NCBI GenBank assembly: GCA_027605045.1
Contig: JAQFWX010000005.1
Span: 1,178,001-1,242,000, forward strand
Reading direction: 5' to 3'
DNA length: 64,000 nucleotides
From: Phallus indusiatus
Taxonomy: Eukaryota; Basidiomycota; Agaricomycetes; Phallales; Phallaceae
Within the stretch, counting starts at the first letter, position 1. Every line of letters starts with the position of its first letter. This document shows, in pieces, positions 11,882 to 25,791 of this stretch. Both the position numbers and the translations under genes were made by a program. The notes under the pieces were generated by a model that saw only the letters and a list, made by a program, of their open reading frames with translations, searched no databases and had not been told where the DNA came from.

Positions 11882-13049
11882 ATGTCCTCCCTTGCTATTC
11901 GCTCTTTTTCCAACTGCTCAAGAAGCATCTTGAACTGCTCTGGACGCTCGACATTCCGAACCTTTTCTTCTGTTCCGCGGAGAGCGTTGCGTCCAGTCGT
12001 TTGGAATGCGGTAGCAGCCCGTTCATTTTCAGCAAGTGCTACTGTGAAAAGCGGTTCCGGCGCAAGTTAGGAGCCCCGTTTTTTGCTTGAAAGACATTAT
12101 TGATGCTTATTATTTTATCTTAATTTAAAGCCGACTTGCGACTTGCGCAAAAGCTCCAAGAGGAGATTCAATATGAACAGGAAAATACCGCCAAAGAACA
12201 GGACCCTCCGGAATTTTTGGCTTCATTCCTGGCTGAGAAAGTCTGGAAGGTACTAAAATATTGTTTTATCACCCAAAGGAGTTTTCTCATTTATATCTGT
12301 TAGATAGAAACTGCGCCGGGAAGTGATGAAGTTGCGCTAACGCGTAATTTCGGCAAAGAAAAGTGAGCATTCCGCTTTTGGACCACTGGCATTTGGATTT
12401 ATTTCCGGTCTTTAGAATCAAAGTCATGTTCACGATCGCGGATTTGGATGCCATAACGGAAGACCAATTCCTTCCTGAAGAGAATGAAGATGGCAATGAA
12501 GGAGAAGCAGAGGAGGACGTTTCACCTTCTCAACCTATCCGGGTTTCCATCACAATCACAAAGGCAAGTGTTTATAACCGAACATCATCGCGAACCTTCT
12601 GAACTCGAATGCAGGATGGTTCCGAGGGTGCTCTCAGTCTAGATGCAACTTGCCAAGATGGCGTGTTTGTTACAGAGAATGTTGCATATTATTCGGACCC
12701 GAAACTTGCTTGCGAATTGACCGCAGAAGCCGACTGGAAACGTCGAGGAATGTACATGGGTCCTCAGGTAATTACACTTCACCCTGCACGATCATGAATG
12801 CACGTTTTTCTTACATTACATCTGCCCTGAAGTTCGACCATCTCGATGTCGCCGTTCAAGACGAATTTGAAGGTTATCTGAGAGAACGTGGTATCTCCGA
12901 GGGACTTGCGTTGTTCATACCAGAATATGCAGAACATAAAGAACAAAAGGTAAAGCATTCAGGTCTGTCTTGTAATTTCGCCCACTAAGTATATTCTTCA
13001 GGAATATGTAACATGGTTACAAAACGTCAAAAACTTCATTGAAGCATGA
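11882..13049 (+). CDS. MAM33: Mitochondrial acidic protein, Mam33/p32 (gC1qBP) family
   Basis: Mam33 is an acidic, trimeric mitochondrial matrix protein involved in mitochondrial translation and ribosome assembly. Exons are 11882-12065, 12131-12249, 12304-12362, 12416-12563, 12615-12767, 12833-12949 and 13002-13049 (275 residues). The N-terminus is rich in Ser, Arg and Ala without acidic residues, as expected of a matrix presequence. The core keeps the family order: LAQKLQEEIQYEQE, an acidic loop (EENEDGNEGEAEEDV), the strand VFVTENVAYYSDP, then GPQFDHLDVAVQDEFEGYL and the C-terminal EYVTWLQNVKNFIEA. Intron 4 (12564-12614) has a GCAAGT donor after an AAG codon; the nearby GT would shift the frame. 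The next gene follows on the same strand. Confidence 0.93.
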
Positions 13050-13621
13050 AGGTAACGATGATTCAAAAAAGAGTGGTTTACACTCTGATGATTGACTGTA
13101 CTATATTCTGTTTGACCCCCCAAATATATAATACATGCACATCCCTACTCTATCGGCATTTCACCGACCTTCTATTACCTATTTAGCCTTTATTGGAAGT
13201 AAGGACCGTCGCTCATGTTGCGGAAGTTCCGTTTGGCCTAGCCCCGGTTCTGCAATCTCGGCCAAAGCAGTCCGGTACGACGAAGATAAAGAAAATTTTC
13301 ACAACTACCGTGCTAAACACGTTTTCATTCAGGCACATGCTAATATTATGCTTGTTTTCTTCGCGAAGCAACGACTAACAACAACAAAACGAAGATCGCC
13401 GACCGGGTAAACTAATACGGTGTTTGGGTGAGACAATGAAGCAACGGCGATATCTAATCACGGAGGCAAATTCTTTTGGAAAGATAGATCTTGCCCCCGG
13501 AAACTGAAAAACAAAAACACGTGAAAGATGACCAACATATGATATATATACCCTGGCAAGCTTTTTGGACGATTTATGTTTTTGTTTCACTAGTTGCTTC
13601 CTTCATTCAAGAACGAAGACG
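13050..13621. other. Intergenic interval upstream of the perilipin-like gene
   Basis: Short frames on both strands lack motifs and splice partners. A TATA-like ATGATATATATACC lies about 75 nt before the next ATG and is a plausible core promoter. Nothing else is claimed. Confidence 0.5.
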
Positions 13622-15082
13622 ATGTCTGAATACACCTCCATCGCGCGTGTAACTCATATTCCGTTTGTCGAGACCGGAATTGCAACCGTTCATTCGACTC
13701 TTTCCTCGACACCTATCCTTCGCACTCCGTATGCACTATCTCTGTCTGTAAGTAGCAAACTCGCACCGTTGGTTCATTCGGTCTGTGCACACTATCCTCT
13801 GGCGCCGCTCATTCACGCTGGGGACAAGGCCGCGAACAAAACTCTGGACATCGCACAGGGAACATGGCCGTATCCCTTCCAGACCAATCCCGAACAGATG
13901 TGGAAAGACGTTCAGTCTGCTGCTAAGAACGTAGACCAAGTGAGTATTTGATTACCCCTAACTTGATATCTTGTCTCTAATCACCGGTCTTGGATATTTA
14001 AAGAAATTTGCGCCGATCGTGGACACGTTCTCTACCATGGTCACCAAAATTTCTGGCAACAACGTCGAAGCTGGCAAAACCAAGGACAATACATTCCAAT
14101 TCCAATTCCAACGCGCTTATACTCTCTTGCAAGCCATCAAAGATGATCTTGTCCGTTCCACCGAAGAGCAAGCAACCATCATGTAAAAATTTACTCACGG
14201 ATCAATGGTATTACCTTGCCACTCACGGTTTTGTCCTATAGAAAGAACATACATGCCGTTTTAACACGTGCGACGGAGAAAAGCGGTATAATAATCGAAG
14301 CAATTCTGTCCCGTAGTGAAGACGCTGCTGTCAAAACTCATGAACTCGGACGTTCCGTTCTTGCCGAATTGGAGAGACTCCCCGTAAGCTCATTAATAAA
14401 TCTTCATATTTCACAACTGCAGATCTGATGGGTTCCCACGTAGCCCCTTCTGGCTGCTTTGAGCTCTAGTACTTCCATAAATCTCCGGGACACGATTAAT
14501 TCATTACGCACCACACTATATGCGGACGAACCATGGACTCAAAAGTTACCCAAGGTCAAAAACACCCTTCAAGACGGTATCAAAGACGTCATTGAAGATG
14601 TTTTCACCGCCGTAAGTTTTATTTTCCTCTTTCATTGCATGATTCGACATGACTAAATCACCTCTCGCAGGTCCATGAAGTAATCGAAGATATTCGTACC
14701 CCCAGTACCACCACCTCTCCTGTTACATCACGCCACGAAGAGGAACCAGCCGAAGAAGCAGACAAACCCGAGAAAAAGCCTAAAGCTAAAAACACTCGGA
14801 TTGTGACGAATATCAAAACAGGTGGAACTACTCTTAACATGTCAGAAGACACTAGTTCGTAAAGTCTTTTGAAAGCGGATGTATAATTTCTTATGAGCTC
14901 TGAATTTTAACAACCCCTCCTTGATAGATTTGTCCGCTAAAACGCGTGTTGAGTCTGTTAAGCGTTCTGATTCTAAAGAGAGTACCCTTGGGAAAAAAGA
15001 TTCCAAAAAGAAAAAACGTCAGGAATCGGATCAACCACCTTTTGAAAATGAAAATATTGCTGTAGTTGGCGGACCTCACTAA
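13622..15082 (+). CDS. Perilipin-like lipid-droplet protein (candidate)
   Basis: Exons are 13622-13939, 14004-14182, 14242-14383, 14444-14611, 14671-14854 and 14928-15082, giving 381 residues in continuous phase. The layout resembles fungal perilipins of the CAP20/MPL1 type: an N-terminal region with APLVHSVCAHYPLAPLIHAG, then DKAANKTLDIAQGTWPYPF, then a long stretch of predicted amphipathic helices (FAPIVDTFSTMVTKI, FQRAYTLLQAIKDDL, VKNTLQDGIKDVIEDV). A charged tail rich in Lys, Glu and Ser follows and ends NENIAVVGGPH. There is no signal peptide or clear membrane span. The last intron uses a GTTCGT donor; without it the protein would stop at 14861. Gene structure is well supported; the function is an inference from layout, since fungal perilipins are poorly conserved. 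Confidence 0.6.
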
Positions 15083-15228
15083 GCCTCGCTAACGTGCCTG
15101 TATTTATGGTTTCTTTGCACTTCTGCTATATAGAGAACATAGACTAATTCACCGCGATTGAATTATACTGTACAATACAGATACTTCTAAAGAAATAAGT
15201 AACAGTGAAAACCTTTGAGAAAGTGCTG

Positions 15229-18200
15229 CTATCGCGCATTGTTTTCTGTACTTTGGTTTTGTGGGGTTGTCATCGTATCCTGATGCCGTTCAATCTTTTC
15301 AGCCTCGGAAGAAGTGACCGCATCAATAACTATAATTTTCTTTTCCGCCGAAACGTTATCATCGACTTCATTTCCGGTGGTGGATAGCTTTGGTTCTTGT
15401 CCGGGGATAGGCTCTTCGATAACAGCACCCTGATCAAGGAATATCGAATAAGCATTTTCTTGTACCTTTGAAAAAAAGGAGGGGGGTGGTTAGAGCGCGT
15501 TCTAAACATGGGCGAGAACACTTTAGATACCTCAAGATTTTGATTCAAACAAATGGCTTTCAAAATTTGTCCTTCGAACTTTTCGTGCACATTTTGTCGT
15601 ATGGAACGTGCGAGGAACGAAGACAGTGCAGTAACGGTCCAAGATGAAGGAATCGGAGCAAGAATCTAGCGGGAGACATTCAGATTGTGTGTATATAGAA
15701 ATGCAGAAAACTTCACGGGCTTACATCAAGCACGTCCAACTTTCCACCTTGCGCGTTCAGTAGCCGCATAGTATGAGCTTCCGTAGCCGATCTATAAACG
15801 CGACGGGAATGAACAAGGTTGATCATAACAAGCAATATACAATCTTACCCTCCATCCATATAAACTTGCAACAAAATCCCCAAAAGTTTTTTCCGCATCT
15901 CGGCTGTCGCACTTTCCGGCGCCGTGTCCAGCGGTGAACTCCATCCTTTGCCTCCAAAGCCAAGATTCATAACCAAAGCAGCCCATGGTTGAAGCTGTAG
16001 CTTTTCACCAAGAAATTGCGCAAGTTTCGGTGAAATGGGAGATCCGCCTAATGCGCAATAGGCGTCTGCTGATGTTGTATCTCGTAAAGTGTGGACAAGG
16101 AATTGAAGAGCTTCGATGTGTCGGGAAAGCTAAAAGGTTATGAGTCTCAATTACGGTAAAGCGTATTCTGGTTATAAAAGGGCATACCTTGCCATCCAGG
16201 ATTGCAATTTCGAAGGCGAGGATGGTTTCTTGGGGTTTCAGTTTATCTCGTAATAACTCGGGATCATATCGATTAGATCCTTGAAGAAACAAAGCGGTAC
16301 GACACCGTAACCGTATTTGTTCTTGAATGGTCGATGGAGTATCATTAATAGAAGCCAGATGGCTTAAGAAGGGTATATTCGTATTCTGGATGGAGTATTC
16401 AAGAGCTATTATCGACGGATAGAACTATGAGAAGTTTATTTGTCAAAAAGGATGAAGTTGAACGAACCGGAATCTTGGAAGAACTCATAAACTTCTTCGT
16501 TTTCCAGGGCAGAGATCAACCGGTCGACGCAAGAATTAGCCAGTTGAGAGTGTAAACCAGCGTCCTGTATGAGAGGTAAGAACGATATTTTATCAAACGA
16601 ATATCCCACGTACAGTACTATTTCGAGTCAAAACAAGATGTTCCAAGAACCGTTGTGCAACTTCGGGATTGATCGCTTCTAGCTGCGAAAGAAGGGCTAC
16701 GTCATCTGGGGCTGATGATGGTCTGTCTTCTGCATCCATTAGAAGCTATATCCCCAGATTTAGTAAAGAAGCTCCGAAAAATGAAATGTTAAGCGGATGC
16801 TAACCTTCAATCCTGCTTCAGGGACTCGTTCGACAAGCCACAGAGCCCATTTTTGAACTAGCTCCCAATCTTTGCATTCTTTGCATTCTGACAAAAAGCT
16901 TATCATTTTCCCAAGGGGATTCTCGATATCCTCTTCAGTCCATTGACCGTCCGCAACCCTAGACAGCCATACTTCTCAGTAAAACGGAAACGAACATACT
17001 TAAAGATAAATACATACTTGGACCAGATATTCAAAACCTTGGCGTGATCACCCCGCTTTTGACAAAGCTTCAGCAACGCATTGTATTGACCCATGCGGAT
17101 CAATGTATCTTCCACTTCAGAAAGAACAATATCCTCCTCAGCAGAATCTACAAGAGCGTACAACTCCTGCGTCTCTTCTTTCTCCGCAAAAAGTTTCGCT
17201 TGAATCGTATCAATGATCTAATAATCAACCCATCAGTTATTCTCAAACAGTTAAAACGTCGCTACAAACCTGGCTCATCTCCTTTGACAAAGGTTCACGA
17301 CTATAAGTCGCTTTATTTTTCCATTTCCGTAGATAGTCTGTTAGCATATCACGCGCAGCGACAGCCAAAAGCCGGCGAAGCTCCGAAGTAGGTGGCGCAG
17401 AGCGCGTGTTAGGCTTTAAATGTGGGGTATAATTTTTAACTAGATTCGTGACGACTGCAAGTCAGTGCATTCCTCCCGATGAAAAAGAGAATTACGAGGA
17501 AGAGTGAAATGTGATCAATGAAATTGAAACAACAGATATTGTGTTTGACAAAAAAAAAGAGACCATAAGAAAGAAAGAGAGAAATGGCTTACTTATTGTC
17601 TCTATCGATCCTAACGAGCGGACTTGTTGGAGTAAACCGGAAAACACGTAAAGTGATGATTGGGATGATAACAGAGTGCCTCGAAGTGAAGGAAATAGTC
17701 GGACAAGGAGACGTGGATCAACACTTCCTCTAAAGAGATGTATCCCCGCGTCTTCAAAGATTGTCTCCGAGAGACATTTATAGCCCAGTCTCTGATAGAC
17801 ATACAAGATTTCATCACTCTGAAATATACCGAATTAGCTCAAGACAAAATTTTAAATCCACAACTTCATACCAAAAGCTCAATGTCTGACGCCAATACAC
17901 CAGATCGTCTTTTCAACTCGTCCACTTTCTTTTGTTGCTCCTGAGCAAGCATGACGACCTCCTTGAGCTTATGCGCTGCAAGTAACGCATCAAATTGCTG
18001 GAGGAATGTGGATTTGGTCAGTGCATAAACACCGTCTTCCCCTACTGCAAGGGTAATCGAGTTGGCAGGTAACTTTCGATTCCTTTTCTTCGAATGCTGT
18101 GTATTTGGCCGTTGGTTAGACGAGTTCGACTCTTGAGGTTGATTATCTCCAGATTTTACGATATTGCCCGCCCAAGACCGTTTTGCTTCTTCTTCCTCTA

Positions 18201-19568
18201 TCTCGGTGCTATTGGGGAAGTCCGGTTCGGAGAAATTGAATTCAACTAACTCGAGAGCTGCGGTTTCTGTACTTGAAGGCACAGTGTATGGGCCGGTGCA
18301 TTTTTCTAACAAGTGGAATTTGAAATCTCGTGAAGGGGGTATCGTCTGACAGAGCGTTTGAGTCTCCACATCATATACTTCGATATTTCCACTTGGAAGG
18401 AGAGCGGTGACATAAGGGAAGTCGCAAGCTTGATTTAGGAAAGTAAATACATTTGTATACCCGACTCTTTGAAGGTAAAAGCTTACTGATATGGACTGGA
18501 TGTTCACTTGTTGTCAACGTTCCACGGACAGGATCCGCGCCTCGAATGAAGACTCCCAAGCTACCTGTTACACTGCGCGACATTATCAGAAACTCGTTCT
18601 CCGATATTACCGCAATGGCAGGATTAACCTGAGCATCACTTTCTATTTGTGATACTGGTAGAAGGGGAATGGACGTGCTAGTTTCGAAGTCTACAACTTG
18701 ATAGGTGTCTCGAGTTGAAAGGCAGATATATGACCCAGAAAGACGAGCAAGGATAGCACCGTGAGGAAATTGGATCTCCTACAATGTTCTGTCGCATGAG
18801 TGTGATCTGAGAGACGGAATAAGTTCAAAAAAAACACTGACCTTGCGAAACTGAAGCTTTCGTGAGCCAACGCTGTACAAATTGATAGCATTCCTTTTCA
18901 GAATGCACAAACGAGCTTCCTGGGGACGGGGGCGTCGATCCGGGGTTTGTCGACGTTGCGTTTCATCAACCGAGAATGTGACGACATGACGAATGGGATT
19001 GATTTCAGTGGATGATTCGAGATTTGGGAAGGAAAGGAAATGAACTTGATTATCTGTTTGGCAGAGGAAGACAATTAGATACTCGTCAAGAATCAAACTG
19101 AGACGAGGAAGTTGATACCGGAGAGAACGAGGACTTGCTCGACGTTTGCAGCAATATATATCTGCTCGATAGGCTTAGAAGTCGGTAAGGATTGATGTGT
19201 CAGCAGCTGGTAACTTTCTAGCTTCAAACAAAGCATAAGTAAAGCCTGAAAACCGGTTCTAATGTCAGGACCGTACCGAGTCTCCAAGACTATCAATGAA
19301 CGCATATCTCAGAAGAGAGCCATTCGAACAACCAATATATAGTTCATTGCCTAAACACGAATTAAATTAACATAACCGCAAGTGTCGACCACAAAATATA
19401 TACCAAAAGCTTGGGCGCATTGCACTCGAACTGAATTCTTTCGTGTTATTTTGAGCTCGTCGATTTACGGGGTGAGAGTAACGTACCTTGGGCGTTGTTT
19501 AGAAGGTCTCTGACATTAGATACAAGGTGTTGCAGATGATAGGGAGGTATAAATGGCTGCGCTGACAT
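15229..19568 (-). CDS. CORVET tethering subunit Vps3 / TGFBRAP1-like (CNH domain protein)
   Basis: Vps3/TGFBRAP1 is the Rab5-binding subunit of the CORVET endosomal tether. Eighteen exons join in phase to 1092 residues: 19487-19568, 19404-19430, 19350-19277, 19221-19119, 19053-18842, 18778-18487, 18428-17872, 17818-17593, 17454-17270, 17217-17018, 16958-16805, 16745-16614, 16564-16468, 16405-16188, 16129-15849, 15791-15725, 15665-15531 and 15465-15229. The N-terminal third is a beta-propeller-like citron homology domain (NELYIGCSNGSLLRYAF, SDNQVHFLSFPNLE, NPAIAVISENEFLIMSRS). A family-typical block FEDAGIHLFRGSVDPRLLVR follows, then an alpha-solenoid with LIRMGQYNALLKLCQKRGDH. The acidic C-terminus has no RING motif. 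Vps39/Vam6 is the alternative. The Vps3 side is favoured by length and the N-terminal segment, without an alignment. Confidence 0.82.
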
Positions 19569-21297
<1,729 letters not shown>

Positions 21298-22690
21298 TAG
21301 TTAATGATTGGTGGTAACATTGGCTTCATACAAGCGTGTGGTTTCATTTGACCACTGCTTTTCTTGTCGTTGTTTGTTCCTATGTGTAGCCTATTTAGTG
21401 TCGTTTTCCCTTCATTAAGTACATCGGCATCTCATTCGTGTGTTCCATCTTCTCGTGCATATTAAATTCTGTTGTTCCATGTCTCTCTGTCTATCTTGGG
21501 TATCTATGAGACAAACTGAAAAAAAAAAGGAATTATCATAGCTATCGCACACGGGCACGCGAGAAACTACAGAGTTTGAGTCACTTTGACATGACATATA
21601 GGAGTGGTTCGGGCCGGCTCGGCGACTTGTCGTTTCATTCTCTTGCATGTTGCAAGGGCTCTACTTGTATGGCTTGTGCGTTGGCGGCGGATGTCATTCC
21701 GTTTTTTTGTGTATCCCTTCTCGTTTTTCTTCCTTTCTTTGTTTGACCTTACTTTGTTCCCTTGCAAGAAATGCTAGGGTTACTTCCATTTGCTATTTAT
21801 TATTATTTGCATCTGTATCGTCGCTTTCTTATTTGTTGCTCATGTAACACCCTTCATTTTTGAAATCTTTTATTTCGAAAACGCCCTGCAGCACTGTGAA
21901 CAGCTATTAGCTCTCCATAACGTTTCGGGGTGATGCAGTGACGCGGTGGCGATTCTTCGGCGCTTCCATATACTCCTGCCCTCACCTGTGCACGCCGAGA
22001 CCGCTCAGAACACGAGAAGACGTCCAGCTACTCCAGTAGAACACAAACATGAGGACAGCTAGATAGGCAGCTAGCGTACTCTCTCCTGCCATGTATATTT
22101 GTATGTCCAGCTGCGCGCTTTCTCCCTGTCCAGTTCGCATCATCGACTCTTGCCAAAGCTGAGGCTTAGAAATGTGTCTTTCCTTCATCTCACCTTCAGT
22201 CTCGTCAGATGACCGTCACTTGATATTCTACGCTTCGCGTATTTTCTGGTTAAGGTTCCTCATAAATCGGCTTGGAAGCCTTTAAACAGAGAAGTTTGTC
22301 TGTAAGAGATGTTTATCTCTAATATGACTTCGTCTATCGGGACCAAACAGGCACTGGAATAACTACTAGTATCAAAACCCTTGAATAAATCTTGAAGTCT
22401 GTGAACCTTGAGAATCAATTATATCTTTCTCTTACCAAAAAGAACCTATGAGAAAGTTATTTATCAAGATTTTAGCTACAAAGAGTTCGCGGCAACCTCA
22501 GCCGCTCCTTCGTGCTCCCGGCGAATCTGAGATTGATGCGTTGATTATTTAATTAAATCTGAAAGTATTTCAAAAAGTTAATAGCGTAATATCCCCGCAC
22601 AAGCATGAAAAATAGTATAAATGCCACCATGTACAATGACCATTCTTGAGTCGTCGACTCGATCTAACGTCTTACTACCTCCACTGCAGC
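21298..22690. other. Long gene-poor interval
   Basis: About 1.4 kb downstream of UBC4 with no supported gene. The first few hundred bases are T-rich on the plus strand, as in a 3' UTR. A TATAAAT element lies at about 22616, some 75 nt before the ATG of the degenerate HNH_2-like relic. Confidence 0.5.
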
Positions 22691-23470
22691 TATGTCCAGC
22701 AAAGTTCGCATTTCTGACATTACCCCACTCCCACCATCTTTACCAGAGCGTATGAAAAACATGCAAACCGATGTTATCGAATATGTTTAAAGTTCGAGAA
22801 GATACTAGTCAACGAACGGGTCTCTCGCCCAGAATTTAATGCACTGCCAGCTGGTCGGCAGGCTATTTCATTATTACCATTCTCCCTCGGAAAACTGCTT
22901 TGGATAATATGATAGATGACATTCGTTTGTGCCAATAATATATCAATGGGTTTTACAACTTACTTACCATTTGCCACTGTAGTCCGAACCAGGACGTTCG
23001 AATTCTTTACGCCACTCGCCCGGAACACACCCATCACGATCACGAGAGTCATTTGAAAACCTCAGAAGAACAATATTCGATCTAGCAGTTTCTTCACACA
23101 GAGGGGGGAACATTCGTCAGAATGTAAAGTCTCCAGTTTAAACATTATGACAATAGGTTCTAATTACATTCAATGATAGACCTTACGAAGGGACGACCAC
23201 AAGTGTGTCGTCACGGGCGAACCTGACGCCACTTCCATAATATCGAATGTGGTATTTCGGAAGCCTTCAGGCGAAAAACAACACAAGTTGAATGTGCCCA
23301 TTATTCCGGTCACGCTGGCAGTCAACAATTCCGAAAGTGGGAGCCGGGAAGACAGGTATAGTAGCAAGCGTTCCTCTCCATTTTGTGATCTCCACTTATT
23401 AATAAGTAATAAATTCTCTCAGAGAATGCAGATGTCAATAGTCTGGACCGTAGTAACGAGTGCTTAGTTC
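22691..23470 (+). pseudogene. Decayed HNH_2-type gene relic
   Basis: An ATG at 22691 opens MSSKVRISDITPLPPSLP and soon meets a TAA. A compatible frame then continues as FEKILVNERVSRPEF and GRQAISLLPFSLGKLLW before stopping. Further down, a frame at about 23186-23390 begins LRRDDHKCVVTGEPD. This is the R-D-x(3)-C-x(2)-(T/S)-G entry of fungal HNH_2 domains and compares with VRDNFSCMLSG in the neighbouring gene on the other strand. No continuous splice model was found. Reading it as a broken relative of the adjacent HNH_2-type gene is an inference from that motif alone. Confidence 0.4.
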
Positions 23471-23748
23471 CCGAATCTACAAACACAGCTTAGGTTGAGA
23501 ATCGTCATGTGGGTCTTCATCGTGTTAGTCTGAAGGTTGTTCTTTCGACTGACTTCTGAGCATCCCTCCTTGGTTGTTATTCTTGTGCAGCGTGTATCAA
23601 TGAGATAGTATACAATGTCGTAATTGGGGTATTGCGGTTCAGTGCTCTTTTTTGTCTCTGCGCGGGTGGATAGACCTTTTTCTTCATAATATCATTCAAC
23701 AAAGAAGCAGTGAATTCAAATATATCATCATGGTAGACTCTAAGCATA

Positions 23749-25249
23749 CTAAACAACCAATTCTATTTCTTTGGGATCTTTTGAGAGTATACCCGACTCG
23801 TCATGAAAGTTCCGCATATATTTTGTAGCCCCAGAAAGGTCTCCAATCTCACAAGCCGCCGCACGAAGCTTCAAGTAAGTGGGAGATGGAAGCGGTAGCT
23901 TGTCTTCATCGGGTGTGGTGAACGTCACATAGTCTGGAATGCAAAACGTATCCTGTACAGAGAACGAGGTAAGTTCCCGGAGAAGAGCACCCAGTTTTAC
24001 TTCATAAGTTTGGGGCTCTGCCTTGAGACAGAACATTGTTAACGTGAATTGAACAGAGTCATTAAGGTGAACATACTGTTTCAACAAACCACACAAGCAT
24101 TTCGTCATAAATGCCCCGTATATTGCAAGTTACAGTAAGGATATTTTCCAAACGGTAAAATCCGATTCCACTGAGTTCGGTCAACAGGTTTTCGTAGCCG
24201 AATCGTTTCAGTATAGCATGCACATTAGGGATATCCTTTTCTTCCTTACTTAAGTGTTTAGAATAAGTTGTAATGCCAATAGTTTGCAAAAGTACTTCGT
24301 TGGAACCAGATCCGCCGTGGATCTCCCTCATAATATAGACACTTGCGGTGAACCCCCAATCCACCATCTTAATGGGCCATCTCTCGCGCAACTCTTCACT
24401 CCCGCTCATGCATGAATACTCATGCGCACCAGAAAGCATACAACTGAAATTGTCCCGAACAAGCGCCTTGATAAATCAGGTGTCAGAGTAAAAAACAACA
24501 ACAGTAGTTGTTATTCACCTTATGGCGTGCAGTATCAGCGTCCCGAGAGGTCTGATTCGCTATTCTTCGGGCCGTACTTTCAAGAGGGCTCAAAGGAGGG
24601 GGAGACACGGCTCTGCTGTCTAATGCACTTAATATAAGTGAATCGATAAAGAGAATATAATTTGGGACATTCACCAAATGTTAAATAGTAGTCGTCTACA
24701 TATTGATAAACTAGCGGATGAAAAAAAAAATCAGAGTAGATAAAACTAACACCGAGAGAATCTCACATGGTTTTAAAAGATAATCAAAATACATCCGTCC
24801 CAGCTTTAAAAGATCTTCACGGTTAGCGCACGAGAATACCTCGTTAACGACTGTTTCTAATGCTTCATTTGTCGGGCTGTGGTGAAACAAGTAGCCAACG
24901 ACGCGACAATCGATTAGATCCCTTATGGCATCTCTCCCTGCTTCAAGTTCTCCTTCTAATTCTTCCTCACACCTTAGGCATATGGCGTAGGCCCTGGTTA
25001 TGTCTTTGTGGATAGCAGGGTTGATCTCTCTAGGAAGTTTGGTTCCTTTGATCTTCTCGGACATAATAGCACTTGGAATGGTAGCTCAAAAAAAGCTAGA
25101 AACAGCTTCAGCATGATGTCATTAAACATGACTCCGTTGGTCCATGAGATTTGCCGGCGGAAGCTAATCATGGTACATGTATGTTGTTTGTCTGGGTCGA
25201 AATGAATACATAATGCATCTGAATATGGTGGATCAATAGACTGACTCAT
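23749..25249 (-). CDS. HNH_2-type fungal protein (possible nuclease-related, degenerate core)
   Basis: Exons 25128-25249, 24767-25071, 24675-24710, 24519-24619, 24077-24466 and 23749-24021 join in phase to 408 residues. The order follows large fungal HNH_2 families: an N-terminal helical region (AIRDLIDCRVVGYLF and LLKLGRMYFDYLLKPF), a Ser/Pro linker, the domain entry HKALVRDNFSCMLSGA, then VHAILKRFGYENLLTELSG, RLENILTVTCNIRGIYDEM and LVWFVET. The C-terminal YLKLRAAACEIGDLSGATKYM is typical. The HIIP-type histidine motif expected shortly after CMLSG is not visible; an insert with EIHGG stands there, so activity is doubtful. These genes are species-variable in basidiomycetes and their biological role is unknown to me. 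Confidence 0.65.
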
Positions 25250-25791
25250 GCCCTATTTGGAAGCGCATTTGGGCCGACGCACCTGGTCAGTTAAACGTTG
25301 GTGGCCGCCAGCACCTCGCTCATACAAAAATAAAAAATAAGACCACAAGGCCAGACATGTAGCATCGTGAATCCTTATTACATTGCAGTCTAACTCATGG
25401 CTGGGCGGGCTCATTGATCTACGACTCGGGTCGAAAGGGTCACGCTCTAGATGGTGACGCCGTATGCGTGTATTAGCTTTATGCAAGTATAAAATATAAA
25501 GGGTAACAATTTCTTTTTGAGATGGGAAGGAAGGGTAATGCAAAAGAATGTCTAATCACAATGTGATACTCTCCGATGCGCTCTGCAAGAGGTGGTGCCG
25601 TCTCTATGGATTTTCTGGTGACTGCTTCCTCTCCGCGTCTCTGCTACCTATAACGCGATGTAAACTGCTATATATATGATGATGTAAATAAAAAAAATAA
25701 GGAGGTATGTAAACAAAATGGAAACGAGAATGGAAAACGGCGGTTGGTCTTTACGCAAGGCAAGGGTTTTGGCGCCGTAATACCTCCGGTC
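25250..25791. promoter_or_regulatory. Divergent interval upstream of the Cue3/ASCC2-like gene
   Basis: No coding exon. A TATATATATGATGATG stretch at about 25670 lies roughly 120 nt before the plus-strand ATG and may be a core promoter. A minus-strand frame at 25253-25543 has no motif. Confidence 0.45.
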
